From NCBI RefSeq assembly GCF_900101445.1, contig NZ_FNKE01000001.1, positions 62,001-126,000 of the forward strand: a stretch of 64,000 bases of DNA, given 5' to 3'. Under the pieces are notes generated by a model that did not search any database, was not told where the DNA came from, and saw nothing but the letters and a program-made list of their open reading frames with translations. Each line of letters begins with the position of its first letter. The first letter of the stretch is position 1. Position numbers and translations under genes: made by a program. Below, piece after piece: positions 7,725-16,043 of the stretch. The DNA comes from Streptococcus equinus (GTDB lineage Bacteria > Bacillota > Bacilli > Lactobacillales > Streptococcaceae).

Positions 7725-8554
7725 TTATTGACGAACGATTAGCGCGCAAGGTTGTTGTTAAACGTCAAGCGGATTCTCATAAAGGAACTTATGGGCGTGT
7801 GCTCTTGATTGGTGGCTTTTATCCTTATGGCGGGGCTATTATCATGAGTGCCTTAGCTACGGTTAAAAGTGGTGCTGGCCTAGTGACAGTAGCGACGGAG
7901 CGCGAGAATATTGCAGCGCTTCACGCTCACTTACCAGAAGCTATGGCTTTTGATTGTGAGGACGAAGAATTTTTAGCAGAAAATCTTGCCAAGGCAGATG
8001 TGGTTTTGATTGGTCCTGGTTTAGGGGAAAATAGCAAAGCTATACGTGTGTTTGAAGAAGTGCTTTCTAAAGTTTCTGAAAATCAGATTTTGCTTGTTGA
8101 TGGCTCTGCTTTAAATCTTCTTGCCAAAGCTATGCCAGTTTTCTGTCAGGCAGGACACATCATTTTAACGCCGCACCAAAAGGAGTGGGAACGTCTGTCT
8201 GGTTTGACAATTGCTGCCCAAAGTCTTGAAAAGACACAAGCAGCTCTAGCTAATTTTCCAAAAGAGACGATTTTAGTAGCTAAAAGTCATCACACCAAAA
8301 TCTTGCAAGGTAGCCAAGTTGGAGAATTAACCGTTGGTGGTCCTTATCAGGCAACTGGTGGCATGGGCGATACCCTCTGTGGGATGATTGCAGGCTTTGT
8401 AGCACAATTTAAGGAAAATCTTTTTGAGAGTGTAGCAGTGGCAACTTATCTGCACTCAGCAATCGCTGAACAACTCAGTCAAGAAGCTTATGTCGTTTTA
8501 CCGACAACAATCAGCGCTGCTCTTCCAAAAGTCATGAAAAAATTATCAGAATAA
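7721..8554 (+). CDS. nnrD: ADP-dependent NAD(P)H-hydrate dehydratase
   Basis: Repairs the damaged cofactors NADHX and NADPHX by dehydrating the S-epimer with ADP (or ATP). The 277 residues form one ribokinase-like domain matching the C-terminal half of YjeF. The conserved motifs are [12 protein letters not shown] at the start, LTPHQKEW and the catalytic GGMGDTLCG near residue 210. No NnrE epimerase domain is fused. Coupled to folD by an ATGA overlap. The expression unit ends at a strong terminator. Confidence 0.9.
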   Translation: MIIDERLARKVVVKRQADSHKGTYGRVLLIGGFYPYGGAIIMSALATVKSGAGLVTVATERENIAALHAHLPEAMAFDCEDEEFLAENLAKADVVLIGPGLGENSKAIRVFEEVLSKVSENQILLVDGSALNLLAKAMPVFCQAGHIILTPHQKEWERLSGLTIAAQSLEKTQAALANFPKETILVAKSHHTKILQGSQVGELTVGGPYQATGGMGDTLCGMIAGFVAQFKENLFESVAVATYLHSAIAEQLSQEAYVVLPTTISAALPKVMKKLSE

Positions 8555-8560
8555 AATAGG

Positions 8561-8597
8561 AAAGTGCACTTTTTATTGTAAAAAGTGTACTTTTTTG
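8561..8597 (+). terminator. Terminator of folD-nnrD
   Basis: Fifteen-base arms AAAGTGCACTTTTTA / TAAAAAGTGTACTTT (one G-U) with a 3-nt loop, followed by Ts. Confidence 0.88.
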
Positions 8598-8645
8598 TTC
8601 TCCAAAATACTAACAAAGTAAAATATTTCAAAAATGTTACAAATA

Positions 8646-8671
8646 TTACAGTTTTATATTGACTTCTGTAA
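8646..8671. promoter_or_regulatory. Inverted repeat TTACAG-N14-CTGTAA across the lipoprotein -35
   Basis: Hexamer arms at 8646-8651 and 8666-8671 flank the -35. Possible operator; the regulator is not recognised. Confidence 0.35.
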
Positions 8672-8687
8672 AAAACTACTCTATAAT
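8659..8687 (+). promoter_or_regulatory. Promoter of the lipoprotein gene
   Basis: TTGACT (8659-8664), 17 nt, TATAAT (8682-8687). Transcription would start near 8694, giving a 90-nt structured leader. Confidence 0.85.
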
Positions 8688-8731
8688 ATTGGCAGAATTG
8701 GCCGATTCTATAAAATAATTTAGCTGTTAAA

Positions 8732-8768
8732 TGCTGATACAACGATATTTATCGCTTGTTTATCAGCA
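8732..8768 (+). promoter_or_regulatory. Long hairpin in the lipoprotein leader
   Basis: Perfect 8-bp arms TGCTGATA / TATCAGCA (8732-8739, 8761-8768) enclose a second stem CGAT-ATTT-ATCG. The hairpin has no T-tail and ends 8 nt before the CAGGAG ribosome site, so it might affect mRNA stability or translation. Confidence 0.5.
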
Positions 8769-8786
8769 ATGGTTCAGGAGATTTTT

Positions 8787-9410
8787 ATGAAAAAAGAATG
8801 TAAAGTAACTGTAACATTACTGTGCTCGTTATTCTTATTGGGAGCTTGTTCAAGGACTGAAAGGGCCAAACCTGCTAGTAGTAGTCACATAAAAGTGACT
8901 CGAACAAGTAAAAGTAGAGCTGAAAAGAAAGTGATGAAGCCAAACGTTTCAACCAATCAAGAAGTTGTGGCATCATCACCTTCTGTTACGGATATGACTG
9001 CTGCAGGAAATGAAGCGCAAGATGATGAAACTAAGGTGGTCTCACCTAGTCAAGATCAGGCGAATCAACCAAGTGAGTCAGATATTGATTTTGAGTGTCT
9101 TGCCTATGGTGATTTTTCTAGCCTTTCTGGGACTTGGAGTAATGATTTGGGAGAATCAGTCACCTTAGCGCAAGATGGGCAGGCAAGTCTTTCACGAACA
9201 CAGTCACCTTATCAAGTCAAGACAAATATTGTTAAAGGTAATGTTTGTTTTGGGACAATTTATGATCCCAATTCATTGACTGAAAGTGCAGCATTTATTG
9301 TGGTACCGAAGGGAATTGGTGATCCGTTTTTGGGAGAAGTAAGGACAAGTGATTGTCTTATTATTGGACAATGTGCTTCTGATTCTGAGCATCCATATTT
9401 TAAACATTAA
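8787..9410 (+). CDS. Secreted lipoprotein, DUF6287-like C-terminal domain
   Basis: Start at ATG 8787 behind CAGGAG; an earlier GTG at 8769 lies upstream of that site. Residues 1-22 are a lipoprotein signal with lipobox LLGAC, so the protein should be anchored on the outer face of the membrane. Residues 23-105 are a low-complexity Ser/Thr/Lys/Gln linker. The C-terminal 100 residues form a small domain beginning DFSSLSGTWSNDLGE and containing FDLKGN-like beta strands and two Cys, which reminds me of DUF6287 in streptococcal lipoproteins. The function is unknown. It has its own promoter, and the next gene begins 37 nt later, so they may be co-transcribed. Confidence 0.72.
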   Translation: MKKECKVTVTLLCSLFLLGACSRTERAKPASSSHIKVTRTSKSRAEKKVMKPNVSTNQEVVASSPSVTDMTAAGNEAQDDETKVVSPSQDQANQPSESDIDFECLAYGDFSSLSGTWSNDLGESVTLAQDGQASLSRTQSPYQVKTNIVKGNVCFGTIYDPNSLTESAAFIVVPKGIGDPFLGEVRTSDCLIIGQCASDSEHPYFKH

Positions 9411-9447
9411 ATTGGGAATTTTTTAAGATTAAGAGGGGAAAGATATT

Positions 9448-11511
9448 ATGAAAAAAGGTAATTTTAGTCAAAGAGCACAACGCTTTTCAATTCGTAAATA
9501 TAGCATTGGAGTTGTATCTGTTTTGGTAGCAAGTGTGCTATTTATGGGAGGACATGTTGTAGCAGCTGAGGATATGTTGTCAGCGGATGCCATGTTACAA
9601 GAACAAGTCACTCAATCAAGTAATAATCAGGTAGTAACTAATGAAAACACTAAGCAGGAAACAAATGAGGGAGAACTTGTTTCTAAAGTTAATCAGCCTA
9701 GTGAAGTGCTTGATATTAGTGCTAAAGAAGAAGCTGTGAATGCTGATCAAAACCTAGCTTTAAAGGATAATCAAGTATCTACAGAAGAAAATCAGCCAGA
9801 ACAAGAGACCGTTGTTAGCGAAGAAATTAATCAGTCAGCGGACTTTCCTGAGACTGTCACTGTTGATGCGACTACTTTAGAAGGTGAAGCAAAAGCCAAT
9901 CAAGAGTCTTTTGTTAGAGAATCAAAAGTGTCTGTTACTGCTCAAAGTAATTTACCAAGCCAAGGTTATTACACTTATTCTCAAAAGACAGAAGTAAAAA
10001 ATGAGCCGAGTGTCTCAGCTCCAGTTGCTTTTTATGCTAACGCTGGTGACCGTGTTTTTTATGACCAAGTCTTAACACGAGATGGTTATCAATGGATTTC
10101 TTATAATTCTTATTCAGGTCAACGCCGTTATGCTGCTATTTCTAAATTAACAGCTGAAGTTGTTCAAAAATTATCTGGCTCACTTAATTTTCAAAATGTG
10201 ACAAGCCAAGGCTTTGATGTCCTAGTAACAAATATCTCAGATCCTAAGGGGATTACAAGTGTTAAAGTTCCTGTTTGGACTCTTAAGGACGATCAAGATG
10301 ATATCATCTGGTACGATGCTACTAGACAAAGTAATGGCGATTACAAAGTTCATGTGAATACAGTGGATCATAAAGGTGAAACTGGAACCTTTATGATCCA
10401 CTTGTATTATCAAGAAAGTGACGGACACCTTCAAGGAGTAGAAGCAAAGCAAGTTACCTTACCAGAAAAAGCAACAGGTGCCCAAACGCTTCCTGCTCAA
10501 GGTTCTTACACATTTGAAAATACAGTAGAAGTAAAAAATGAAGCTCGTATGTCGGCACCGACTGAATTTACGTTTGAAAAGGGTTATAAATTAGATTACT
10601 ACGACCAAGTTTTAGAGGCTGATAATCATCAATGGATTTCCTATGTCAGCCATAGTGGCGTTCGTCGCTATATTCCAATTGCAACTTTGACAAATCAAAA
10701 ATCAACAGGAGATATTTCGGTTAATAATCATGCTAACGGTGATTTTGATGTGGTTATTTCGAATATTTCAGATGCCAACGGTGTATCAGCTGTCAAGGTT
10801 CCTATTTGGACCGTCAAGAATGACCAAGATGATATCATTTGGTACGATGGTGTCAAACAAAACGATGGGACTTATAAGGTAACTGTTAAACTTTCAGACC
10901 ATCGTAATGAACGAGGTGCTTATAATATTCACCTTTATTATATAGAATCAAATGGGCAGCTGCAAGGTGTTGCAGGAACTCAAGTGACGATTCCTGAAGC
11001 AAGATTGTCGGGCGATTTACACATTAGCAATCAGTCTGCAGCAGGTTTTGATGTTTTGGTAACTAATGTGTCTAATCCTGGTTCACTGAAAGCGGTTAAG
11101 GTACCTGTCTGGTCAACGCAGGGAGGACAAGATGACATTATTTGGTACACTGCAACTAAACAAGCTGATGGTAGTTATAGGACAAGAGTTAATGTTAGTG
11201 ACCATAAAAATAATTATGGTGAGTACAATATCCACCTTTATTATGAGCAAGCAGATGGTTCTTTGAGAGGTGTTGGTGGTGTTAAAACAACCCTTGAAGC
11301 ACCTAAGGCACCAGCGATGCCACAAAGTGGGACTTATACTTTTACAAGTTCAAAAGAGGTCAAGAGTCAACCGCGTTTATCAGCACCAACAGAATTCACG
11401 CTTGATGTAGGTTACCAAGTCCGCTATGACAAGGCTTTGTATGCGGATGGTCATCAATGGATTTCTTATCTTAGCTATGGTGGTTTAAGACGTTACGTTT
11501 TAATAGATTAA
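9448..11511 (+). CDS. Secreted YSIRK-signal surface protein with SH3 and Bsp-like repeats
   Basis: 687 residues. A YSIRK-type signal (RFSIRKYSIGVVSVLVAS, 12-29) has likely cleavage near 40. An acidic, Gln/Glu-rich linker runs to about 165. Then come six modules: SH3-like (169-235), Bsp-like (243-339), SH3-like (348-415), Bsp-like (421-517), Bsp-like (519-615) and SH3-like (622-687). The Bsp-like units share VPVWT...QDDIIWYD and IHLYY; the SH3 units share HQWISY and RRY. There is no LPXTG motif or C-terminal anchor, so the protein is released or held non-covalently by the SH3 domains on the wall. It resembles the group B Streptococcus Bsp family, associated there with cell shape. SD GAGGGGAA. 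Confidence 0.85.
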   Translation: MKKGNFSQRAQRFSIRKYSIGVVSVLVASVLFMGGHVVAAEDMLSADAMLQEQVTQSSNNQVVTNENTKQETNEGELVSKVNQPSEVLDISAKEEAVNADQNLALKDNQVSTEENQPEQETVVSEEINQSADFPETVTVDATTLEGEAKANQESFVRESKVSVTAQSNLPSQGYYTYSQKTEVKNEPSVSAPVAFYANAGDRVFYDQVLTRDGYQWISYNSYSGQRRYAAISKLTAEVVQKLSGSLNFQNVTSQGFDVLVTNISDPKGITSVKVPVWTLKDDQDDIIWYDATRQSNGDYKVHVNTVDHKGETGTFMIHLYYQESDGHLQGVEAKQVTLPEKATGAQTLPAQGSYTFENTVEVKNEARMSAPTEFTFEKGYKLDYYDQVLEADNHQWISYVSHSGVRRYIPIATLTNQKSTGDISVNNHANGDFDVVISNISDANGVSAVKVPIWTVKNDQDDIIWYDGVKQNDGTYKVTVKLSDHRNERGAYNIHLYYIESNGQLQGVAGTQVTIPEARLSGDLHISNQSAAGFDVLVTNVSNPGSLKAVKVPVWSTQGGQDDIIWYTATKQADGSYRTRVNVSDHKNNYGEYNIHLYYEQADGSLRGVGGVKTTLEAPKAPAMPQSGTYTFTSSKEVKSQPRLSAPTEFTLDVGYQVRYDKALYADGHQWISYLSYGGLRRYVLID

Positions 11512-11528
11512 AAGGAGAAGGGGCTTCT

Positions 11529-11556
11529 ACCAGTGCTTAAACTGGTCGAGGTAGAG
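11529..11556 (+). other. Intergenic inverted repeats between the surface protein and the YkuD gene
   Basis: ACCAGT-N6-ACTGGT nested with CTACC...GGTAG in the 59-nt gap. There is no T-tail, so it is not a terminator; it could be a processing or stability element between co-transcribed genes. Confidence 0.35.
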
Positions 11557-11570
11557 TTTAGGAAAAGGGA

Positions 11571-12140
11571 ATGCGAAAGAAGTTTTCAAAAAAGGTTCTT
11601 ATCTTACTTTTGACTTTTGCTAACTTAGTGGTTGGTTATAGTCTTTGTCGACAACTGATGGTTACTCATCAAGAATCTGAGGTTAGACTTGATGAGTATG
11701 CTTTTGAAAAAAGCATGAAGAAAACTCAGAAGAAAATTTATCCTGACTTGTCAAAGTATGATCATTTAAGTATTTTAGTGTCAATTTCACAGCAGAAAAT
11801 GATTGTTTATTCTAAAAATGATGTCATTTTTAAAACCAAAGTATCGACTGGCGCTAAAGATACGCCAACACCAACGGGGAAATTTGCTATCGAGGCAGAA
11901 CGTGGTGACTTTTCTTATGATGATAGTTTGAACCGAGGTGTTTGTTACTGGGTATCCTTTAAAGACCATGGAGCATGTCAGTTTCAAAGTCTTCCGACAG
12001 ATTGGAAAGGAAAGGTCTTGAAAGGAGAGATGAAGAAACTCGGAAGGGCATGTACTGATGGAAATGTAAGATTATCAAAAGAAGATGCCAAGTGGCTTTT
12101 TGAACACATGCCAGAAGGTGTTATCGTTAGTGTGCATTAG
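11571..12140 (+). CDS. YkuD-fold (L,D-transpeptidase-like) exported protein lacking the catalytic residues
   Basis: 189 residues. An N-terminal membrane anchor (8-26) is followed by a YkuD domain (about 64-188) with VSTGAKDTPTPTGKF (91-105), CYWVSF (125-130) and RLSKEDAKWL (167-176). The L,D-transpeptidase signature S-H-G-C-[VI]-R is here T162-D163-G164-N165-V166-R167: the nucleophilic Cys is Asn and the His is Asp. The upstream catalytic His of the FHS motif is also replaced (FQS, Q139). A Cys (161) sits just before the motif, but not at the catalytic position. Probably a non-catalytic wall-binding or regulatory protein. Follows the Bsp-like gene by 59 nt, so the two are probably functionally linked. 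Confidence 0.8.
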   Translation: MRKKFSKKVLILLLTFANLVVGYSLCRQLMVTHQESEVRLDEYAFEKSMKKTQKKIYPDLSKYDHLSILVSISQQKMIVYSKNDVIFKTKVSTGAKDTPTPTGKFAIEAERGDFSYDDSLNRGVCYWVSFKDHGACQFQSLPTDWKGKVLKGEMKKLGRACTDGNVRLSKEDAKWLFEHMPEGVIVSVH

Positions 12141-12182
12141 TTAGAGGTTCTAGAATTAGAAAAAATTTTCGATTTTCAATAG

Positions 12183-12280
12183 ACTCGCTTTTGAATTTTT
12201 AGGCTCGAGAAAAAACTGTCCAGTGGACATAACTCGCTTTTGAATTTCTAGGCTCATGAAAAAACTGTCCACTGGACAGT
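12183..12280. repeat. Tandem 49-bp duplication of a terminator-containing unit
   Basis: Units 12183-12231 and 12232-12280 are near identical, both starting ACTCGCTTTTGAATTT. The second carries an intact terminator hairpin. In the first, the end of the hairpin and the T-run are altered (GGACATAAC), so that copy would no longer terminate. Confidence 0.85.
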
Positions 12281-12287
12281 TTTTTTC
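12260..12287 (+). terminator. Terminator before xseA
   Basis: ACTGTCC-ACT-GGACAGT perfect stem flanked by A-run and T-run, so it may work in both directions. It lies immediately upstream of the xseA -10. Confidence 0.85.
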
Positions 12288-12296
12288 TGCTATAAT
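12288..12296 (+). promoter_or_regulatory. Extended -10 promoter of the xseA operon
   Basis: TGCTATAAT directly after the terminator T-run. The -35 region lies inside the hairpin and is poor, so the extended -10 probably drives it. Confidence 0.6.
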
Positions 12297-12353
12297 AGTA
12301 AATGATATGCAAAATTTGTATGAAGCCAAAAATACTATGGAAGGGAGCCTGTC

Positions 12354-13682
12354 ATGTCAGATTATTTAAGTGTTTCGACCTTAACTAAATACCTTAAATT
12401 AAAGTTTGATTGCGATCCTTATTTGGAGCGGGTTTATTTGACAGGTCAGGTTTCCAATTTTCGACGTCGTCCAACGCATCAATATTTTTCTTTGAAAGAT
12501 GAAAATGCGGTGATTCAAGCGACGATGTGGGCAGGGACTTTTAAAAAACTTGGTTTTGAGCTTGAAGAAGGCATGAAAATCAATGTTGTGGGACGTGTCC
12601 AACTTTATGAACCGAGTGGGTCATATTCTATTATTATTGAAAAGGCAGAGCCAGACGGTATTGGTGCTTTAGCGCTGCAATTTGAACAGTTGAAGAAGAA
12701 ATTAGCAGAAGCTGGCTACTTTGATGAGCGTCATAAGCGTCAACTGCCTCAATTTGTGAAGAAAATCGGTGTGGTAACCAGTCCAAGTGGTGCGGTTATT
12801 CGAGATATTATCACGACAGTGTCGCGTCGTTTTCCTGGGGTTGAGATTTTGCTTTTCCCGACAAAGGTTCAAGGCGAAGGTGCTAGTCAGGAAGTGGCTG
12901 CTAATATCGCTAAGGCAAACGAACGTGATGACTTAGATCTTTTGATTATTGGTCGTGGTGGAGGTTCTATCGAGGACTTGTGGGCTTTTAACGAAGAAAT
13001 TGTTGTTCAAGCGATTTTTGAATCTCGTTTGCCAGTGATTTCGAGTGTGGGACACGAGACGGACACGACCTTGGCAGATTATGTAGCCGACCGTCGTGCA
13101 GCGACTCCGACAGCGGCTGCTGAGCTTGCGACACCTGTGACTAAGGCTGATATTATTTCTTGGATTGCTGAGCGTGATAATCGAATCTATCAAGCGACAT
13201 TGCGTCGCATTAAGCAAAGTCAAGAACGTCTTGATAAATTAGCAAATTCAGTGATATTTAGGCAGCCAGAGCGTTTATATGATGGCTATGTTCAAAAACT
13301 GGACCGCTTGACCATGTCCTTGACAAATACCATGCAAAACCAATTTAGCCAAGCTAAACAACGTCAAGAGTTATTACACCAGCGTTTACTTGCTTTGGAT
13401 TTTGATAGTCAGATTAAGCATTACAAAGACAATTTGCAAAGCTTAAAACGTTTATTGTTATCAAATATGACTAGTCAATACGATAGTAAGTTAGCGCGAT
13501 TTGAAAAGGCACAAGATGCCTTATTGTCTCTGGATACTAGCCGTATTATTGCTAGGGGCTATGCGATGGTGCAAAAAGATGATAAAGTCATCTCAAGTGT
13601 GACCGATGTCAATCCAGGAGACCAATTGACGGTTCAATTAAAAGACGGTCAACTCGAAGTGGAGGTAAAAGATGCCAAGTAA
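12354..13682 (+). CDS. xseA: Exodeoxyribonuclease VII large subunit
   Basis: Catalytic subunit of the single-strand exonuclease that degrades ssDNA in repair and recombination. The N-terminal OB fold ([21 protein letters not shown], near 25-45) binds ssDNA. The central nuclease domain has the family motifs [24 protein letters not shown] and [23 protein letters not shown] coiled-coil region follows for small-subunit binding. 442 residues, full length. It overlaps xseB by 11 nt and opens the conserved Gram-positive block xseA-xseB-ispA-tlyA-argR-recN. Confidence 0.97.
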   Translation: MSDYLSVSTLTKYLKLKFDCDPYLERVYLTGQVSNFRRRPTHQYFSLKDENAVIQATMWAGTFKKLGFELEEGMKINVVGRVQLYEPSGSYSIIIEKAEPDGIGALALQFEQLKKKLAEAGYFDERHKRQLPQFVKKIGVVTSPSGAVIRDIITTVSRRFPGVEILLFPTKVQGEGASQEVAANIAKANERDDLDLLIIGRGGGSIEDLWAFNEEIVVQAIFESRLPVISSVGHETDTTLADYVADRRAATPTAAAELATPVTKADIISWIAERDNRIYQATLRRIKQSQERLDKLANSVIFRQPERLYDGYVQKLDRLTMSLTNTMQNQFSQAKQRQELLHQRLLALDFDSQIKHYKDNLQSLKRLLLSNMTSQYDSKLARFEKAQDALLSLDTSRIIARGYAMVQKDDKVISSVTDVNPGDQLTVQLKDGQLEVEVKDAK

Positions 13683-13887
13683 AAAAACATTTGAAGAAAA
13701 TTTACAAGATTTAGAAGCGATTGTGACAAAACTTGAAAACGGCGACGTAGCTCTTGAAGATGCTATCGCTGAATTTCAAAAAGGAATGCTTCTTTCAAAA
13801 GAATTGCAAAAAACACTAGATTCAGCTGAAAAAACACTTGTTAAAGTGATGCAAGCTGACGGAACTGAAACAGAAATGGATGCCTAA
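13672..13887 (+). CDS. xseB: Exodeoxyribonuclease VII small subunit
   Basis: The 71-residue helical protein has the family pattern [20 protein letters not shown] and [11 protein letters not shown]. It binds the coiled coil of XseA in a multi-subunit complex. It overlaps xseA at its start and ispA by one base at its end (TAATG), so stoichiometry is probably set by translational coupling. Confidence 0.96.
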   Translation: MPSKKTFEENLQDLEAIVTKLENGDVALEDAIAEFQKGMLLSKELQKTLDSAEKTLVKVMQADGTETEMDA

Positions 13888-14756
13888 TGGATAAAGTAAG
13901 TAAAATTGGTCAAGCCATTCATCGTTATTACGAACAAAAAGACTTAGTATCACCTGACTTGATTGAGTCAATCTTGTATTCTATTGATGCTGGGGGCAAA
14001 CGTATCCGTCCATTGATTTTCCTAGAATTGCTAGAAGGTTTTAGAATTTCATTGACAGATGCTCACTATGATGTGGCTGCCGCTCTTGAAATGATTCACA
14101 CAGGTAGTTTGATTCACGATGATTTGCCAGCCATGGATGATGATGATTACCGTCGCGGACGCTTAACAAACCACAAAAAATTTGATGAAGCAACAGCGAT
14201 TTTGGCTGGAGATAGTCTCTTTTTAGACCCATTTGATTTGGTGGCAAATGCTGCGCTAGCAGCTGACATCAAGATTCGTTTGATTGCAGAATTATCACAT
14301 GCTTCAGGAACTTATGGTATGGTCGGTGGTCAAATGCTTGATATGAAAGGGGAAGAACGCAAACTCAGCCTTTCAGAATTGCAGTTGATCCATGCCAACA
14401 AGACAGGAAAATTATTAACCTTCCCTGTTGTGGCGGCTGGTATTGTAGCGGGTGTAGCTGCTGAAGAACTTGAGGAGCTGCGCAAAGCAGGAAGCTTGAT
14501 TGGGCTTGCTTTCCAAGTTCGCGATGATATTTTAGATGTAACAGCAAGTTTTGAAGAAATTGGAAAAACACCGAAAAAAGATTTGCTAGCTGATAAAGCG
14601 ACTTACCCAAGCTTACTTGGTTTAGATAAGTCTTATGAAATTTTAAATCAATCGCTTGACCAAGCGCTAGCGATTTTCAAAAATCTCTCAGCCACTCATG
14701 GCTTACATGCAGAAAAAATCACAGAAATGATAGAAAGGTTACGACTAAATGCCTAA
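13887..14756 (+). CDS. ispA: Polyprenyl synthetase (farnesyl or geranylgeranyl diphosphate synthase)
   Basis: Condenses isopentenyl diphosphate onto allylic diphosphates for undecaprenyl phosphate and other isoprenoids. The first Asp-rich motif DDLPAMDDDD is near residues 79-88 and the second, DDILD, is near residue 214. GGKRIRP (about 35-41) binds the diphosphate. 289 residues, matching the FPP synthase family. It lies in the same operon and overlaps the tlyA start by 8 nt. The exact chain length cannot be settled by eye. Confidence 0.93.
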   Translation: MDKVSKIGQAIHRYYEQKDLVSPDLIESILYSIDAGGKRIRPLIFLELLEGFRISLTDAHYDVAAALEMIHTGSLIHDDLPAMDDDDYRRGRLTNHKKFDEATAILAGDSLFLDPFDLVANAALAADIKIRLIAELSHASGTYGMVGGQMLDMKGEERKLSLSELQLIHANKTGKLLTFPVVAAGIVAGVAAEELEELRKAGSLIGLAFQVRDDILDVTASFEEIGKTPKKDLLADKATYPSLLGLDKSYEILNQSLDQALAIFKNLSATHGLHAEKITEMIERLRLNA

Positions 14757-15573
14757 GGAAAGAGTTGATGTACTAGCCTATAAACAAGGGCTTTTTGAGA
14801 CACGTGAGCAGGCAAAACGTGGAGTAATGGCTGGTTTAGTAGTCAATGTTATTAATGGCGAGCGCTACGACAAACCAGGTGAAAAAATTGATGACGCAAC
14901 AGAATTAAAACTAAAAGGTGAAAAACTAAAATACGTCAGTCGAGGTGGACTAAAACTCGAAAAAGCTTTGCAAGTTTTTGAGATTTCTGTTGATGGCCAA
15001 ACAACGATTGATATTGGGGCTTCAACAGGTGGTTTCACAGACGTGATGCTACAAAATGGTGCAAAATTGGTTTATGCTGTTGATGTGGGAACTAACCAAT
15101 TGGTTTGGAAACTACGTCAAGACGAACGTGTGCGTAGCATGGAACAGTATAATTTCCGCTATGCTGAATTAGCTGATTTTACCGAAGGGCAACCAACTTT
15201 TGCTAGTATCGATGTCAGCTTTATTTCGCTGAATTTGATTTTGCCAGCACTTCATAATATTTTGGCTGATGATGGTCAAGTGGTAGCTCTTATTAAACCG
15301 CAATTTGAAGCTGGACGTGACCAAATCGGAAAAAATGGAATCATTCGTGACAAAGCTGTTCACCAAAAAGTTTTGGAAACTGTGACAAGTTTTGCTGTCG
15401 ATTTCGGATTTACAGTTAAAGGGCTTGATTTCTCACCTATCCAAGGTGGACATGGTAATATTGAATTTTTGGCGCATTTGCAAAAATCAGCTGATGCGAA
15501 AAATTTAGTTGCTACTATGATTCCAGAAATTGTTGAAAAAGCGCATAAGGAATTTAAAGATGAAAAAGAGTGA
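14749..15573 (+). CDS. tlyA: TlyA family rRNA 2'-O-methyltransferase (hemolysin A family)
   Basis: An N-terminal S4 RNA-binding domain (about 1-60, RVDVLAYKQGLFETREQAKR) is followed by an FtsJ/RrmJ-type methyltransferase domain with the SAM motif DIGASTGGFTDVML near residue 86. In mycobacteria TlyA methylates 16S and 23S rRNA; the 'hemolysin' label is historical. 274 residues, full length. It overlaps argR by 14 nt. Confidence 0.93.
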   Translation: MPKERVDVLAYKQGLFETREQAKRGVMAGLVVNVINGERYDKPGEKIDDATELKLKGEKLKYVSRGGLKLEKALQVFEISVDGQTTIDIGASTGGFTDVMLQNGAKLVYAVDVGTNQLVWKLRQDERVRSMEQYNFRYAELADFTEGQPTFASIDVSFISLNLILPALHNILADDGQVVALIKPQFEAGRDQIGKNGIIRDKAVHQKVLETVTSFAVDFGFTVKGLDFSPIQGGHGNIEFLAHLQKSADAKNLVATMIPEIVEKAHKEFKDEKE

Positions 15574-16030
15574 ACGTTTAGAATTAATTAAAAAGATTGT
15601 TGCTGAAAATGCTGTTGAAACACAGCATGATTTGCTAAAGTTGCTTGAAGCTGAAGGACTCACTTTGACACAGGCTACCATTTCTCGTGATATGAATGAG
15701 ATTGGTATCATCAAAGTGCCGTCAGTTGATGGACCATACATTTACGGTCTTTCAAAAGATAAAACTAAAAAAGTTGGACAAGTATCTGTTCCAATTAAAA
15801 GCACTGTCCTTGCTGTTTCAGAAGAAACTGCAGGTCTTGAAAATATGATTAATCTTGATGTCATTCCAGGAAACAGTCGCTTAATCAAACGTTTCTTGTT
15901 AGAAGATTTCAAAGATAGTCTTTTTAGCGTTATTGCTGATGATGATAGTTTGTTAGTGGTCGCAAAAACAGCAGAAGATGCTGCAGCCATTCGCCAAGAA
16001 GTTCGTAAATGGATGTCTGACCACAAGTAA
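15560..16030 (+). CDS. argR: Arginine repressor ArgR/AhrC
   Basis: Arginine-sensing hexameric regulator. The N-terminal winged helix (1-70) has the recognition helix LTQATISRDMNEIGIIKVP. The C-terminal domain has the arginine-binding and trimer motif VIPGNSRLIKRFL and a DDDSLLVVAK segment. At 156 residues it is full length when started at ATG 15560, inside the end of tlyA; a start 30 nt earlier adds a basic tail not found in the family. The gene sits in the xseA-recN operon, as usual in Firmicutes. argF, at 545, is a plausible target. Confidence 0.93.
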   Translation: MKKSERLELIKKIVAENAVETQHDLLKLLEAEGLTLTQATISRDMNEIGIIKVPSVDGPYIYGLSKDKTKKVGQVSVPIKSTVLAVSEETAGLENMINLDVIPGNSRLIKRFLLEDFKDSLFSVIADDDSLLVVAKTAEDAAAIRQEVRKWMSDHK

Positions 16031-16043
16031 GAAAGGTCGTTCT

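Noticed and set aside
10237..10452. Antisense frames inside the repeat-containing surface protein gene
   Set aside because: They arise from repeated codon patterns of the Bsp-like modules and recur at the same place in each repeat.
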